Positions 63,539-64,000 of a stretch of 64,000 nucleotides of DNA are shown one piece after another. Both the position numbers and the translations under genes were made by a program. The notes below the pieces were generated by a model that saw only the letters and a program-made list of their open reading frames with translations, was not told the origin of the DNA and did no database searches. The DNA is from Herbidospora sakaeratensis (lineage in GTDB: Bacteria; Actinomycetota; Actinomycetes; Streptosporangiales; Streptosporangiaceae), in contig NZ_BBXC01000026.1 in assembly GCF_001570525.1 (NCBI RefSeq), positions 51,260 to 115,259 on the forward strand, written 5' to 3'. How positions within the stretch are numbered: the stretch's first letter is position 1; each line of letters opens with the position of its first letter.

Positions 63539-64000
63539 TCAGAACATCGAGATGTGCACGTGGTCGTAGTGGTTGGCGGTGTTGCCGCCGCGGTTGCTCA
63601 TGAAGCGCCAGCCGGTGCCGCTGTTGATGCGCTGGCGCCAGATGACGTACTTCACGCCGAGCTTGGTGCGGTTCTTCAGGGCCCAATCGGCCAGCTGGTC
63701 GCCGAGGACCTTGGCCGAGCCGGTGGCCATCGCGCCGCCGGTGGTCATCATGAAGTCGCAGGCGCGGCCGAGCGGGTGCTCGCCCATCGTGTCGACGCGG
63801 AAGCAGCCGATGGAGTTGTGCAGCTTGAAGGCCGCCTTGGCCTGCTCGCGCATCAGGCGGGTGCGGGCGGTGATGTTGTCGGCGCCGGTCGGCAGCTGCG
63901 GGGCCCAGCCGCCGTTGGCCAGCTTGCCGGGGCCGATCGGGATCAGGTCGTCGAGCCGGTCCTTGATGTCGTCGATGAGGTCCTCCGCCTCGACGCGGCG
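63539..64000 (-). CDS. C-terminal part of a cell-wall-associated protein (5' end outside the window)
   Basis: A frame of 153 residues open to the right edge, so the gene starts beyond 64000. It opens with a helical, acidic segment (EAEDLIDDIKDRLDDL), then a linker and a domain with RLMREQAKAAFKLHNSIGC, TMGEHPLGRACDFM, LGVKYVIWRQRIN and the final NHYDHVHISMF. The pattern HPLGRACDFM...HYDHVHIS is that of the ARB_07466-type domain of extracellular actinobacterial proteins, related to D-Ala-D-Ala carboxypeptidase-like/LAS enzymes with zinc-binding His and Asp (HPLGRACD; HVH). It probably acts on peptidoglycan. Full architecture cannot be seen here. Confidence 0.8.
   Translation of the reverse strand, partial: RRVEAEDLIDDIKDRLDDLIPIGPGKLANGGWAPQLPTGADNITARTRLMREQAKAAFKLHNSIGCFRVDTMGEHPLGRACDFMMTTGGAMATGSAKVLGDQLADWALKNRTKLGVKYVIWRQRINSGTGWRFMSNRGGNTANHYDHVHISMF

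Overview
The window is GC-rich DNA with frequent GTG starts, tightly packed or overlapping genes, and hallmark actinobacterial families: a mycothiol-type Rv2466c homologue, an Eis-like acetyltransferase, an EttA ABC-F protein, a group II truncated globin and large LuxR-type ATPases. Many unassigned proteins resemble those of Streptosporangiales (Streptosporangium/Nonomuraea-like). That placement is inference from protein style, not from a marker gene. No rRNA, tRNA, CRISPR array, transposase or prophage was seen.

Layout. 1-0.62 kb: short tandem repeats, then a decayed tandem copy of the 3' end of ssb. 0.6-5.5 kb: ssb, a VOC protein, a repeat-rich gap, a membrane diguanylate cyclase and ettA. 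5.6-11.4 kb: a secreted discoidin/DUF1996 protein, a HAD hydrolase, a GH13 glucosidase coupled to a truncated globin, and an MscS channel. 11.7-17.4 kb: a probable peptide module. It has a small orphan gene, an HTH-TPR regulator coupled to a GNAT acetyltransferase, a 24-residue basic peptide whose stop overlaps the start of a large TPR protein, and an MFS exporter truncated where a Nudix gene ends. 17.5-42.6 kb: mostly housekeeping and metabolic genes (purU, prolyl oligopeptidase, HNH, ilvD, amidase, pepN, aldehyde dehydrogenase, a nucleotide-sugar dehydrogenase, def, rpiB, SpoIIE phosphatase, orphan response regulator, site-2 protease, SDR).

42.6-50.4 kb holds a TPR-CHAT (caspase-like) protease divergent from a four-gene run: cytosolic subtilase, sigma-70-like factor, small acidic protein overlapping the sigma stop by four bases, and a large LuxR-family ATPase. 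Two proteases next to a sigma factor suggest proteolytic signalling to transcription. The arrangement recalls, without being homologous as a whole to, the TPR-CHAT/sigma module of type III-E CRISPR systems.

50.4-54.7 kb: a divergent pair (small beta-rich protein and a peptidoglycan-binding/lysozyme-like protein) and a MarR-MFS efflux pair. 54.8-62.6 kb: a coupled minus-strand operon of a processive GT2 glycosyltransferase, three parallel beta-helix proteins (two of them paralogues) and UDP-glucose dehydrogenase. I read this as a locus for a uronic-acid-containing exopolysaccharide, built like alginate or hyaluronan loci. 62.6-63.5 kb is a non-coding stretch with hairpins. The window ends inside a cell-wall-associated protein.
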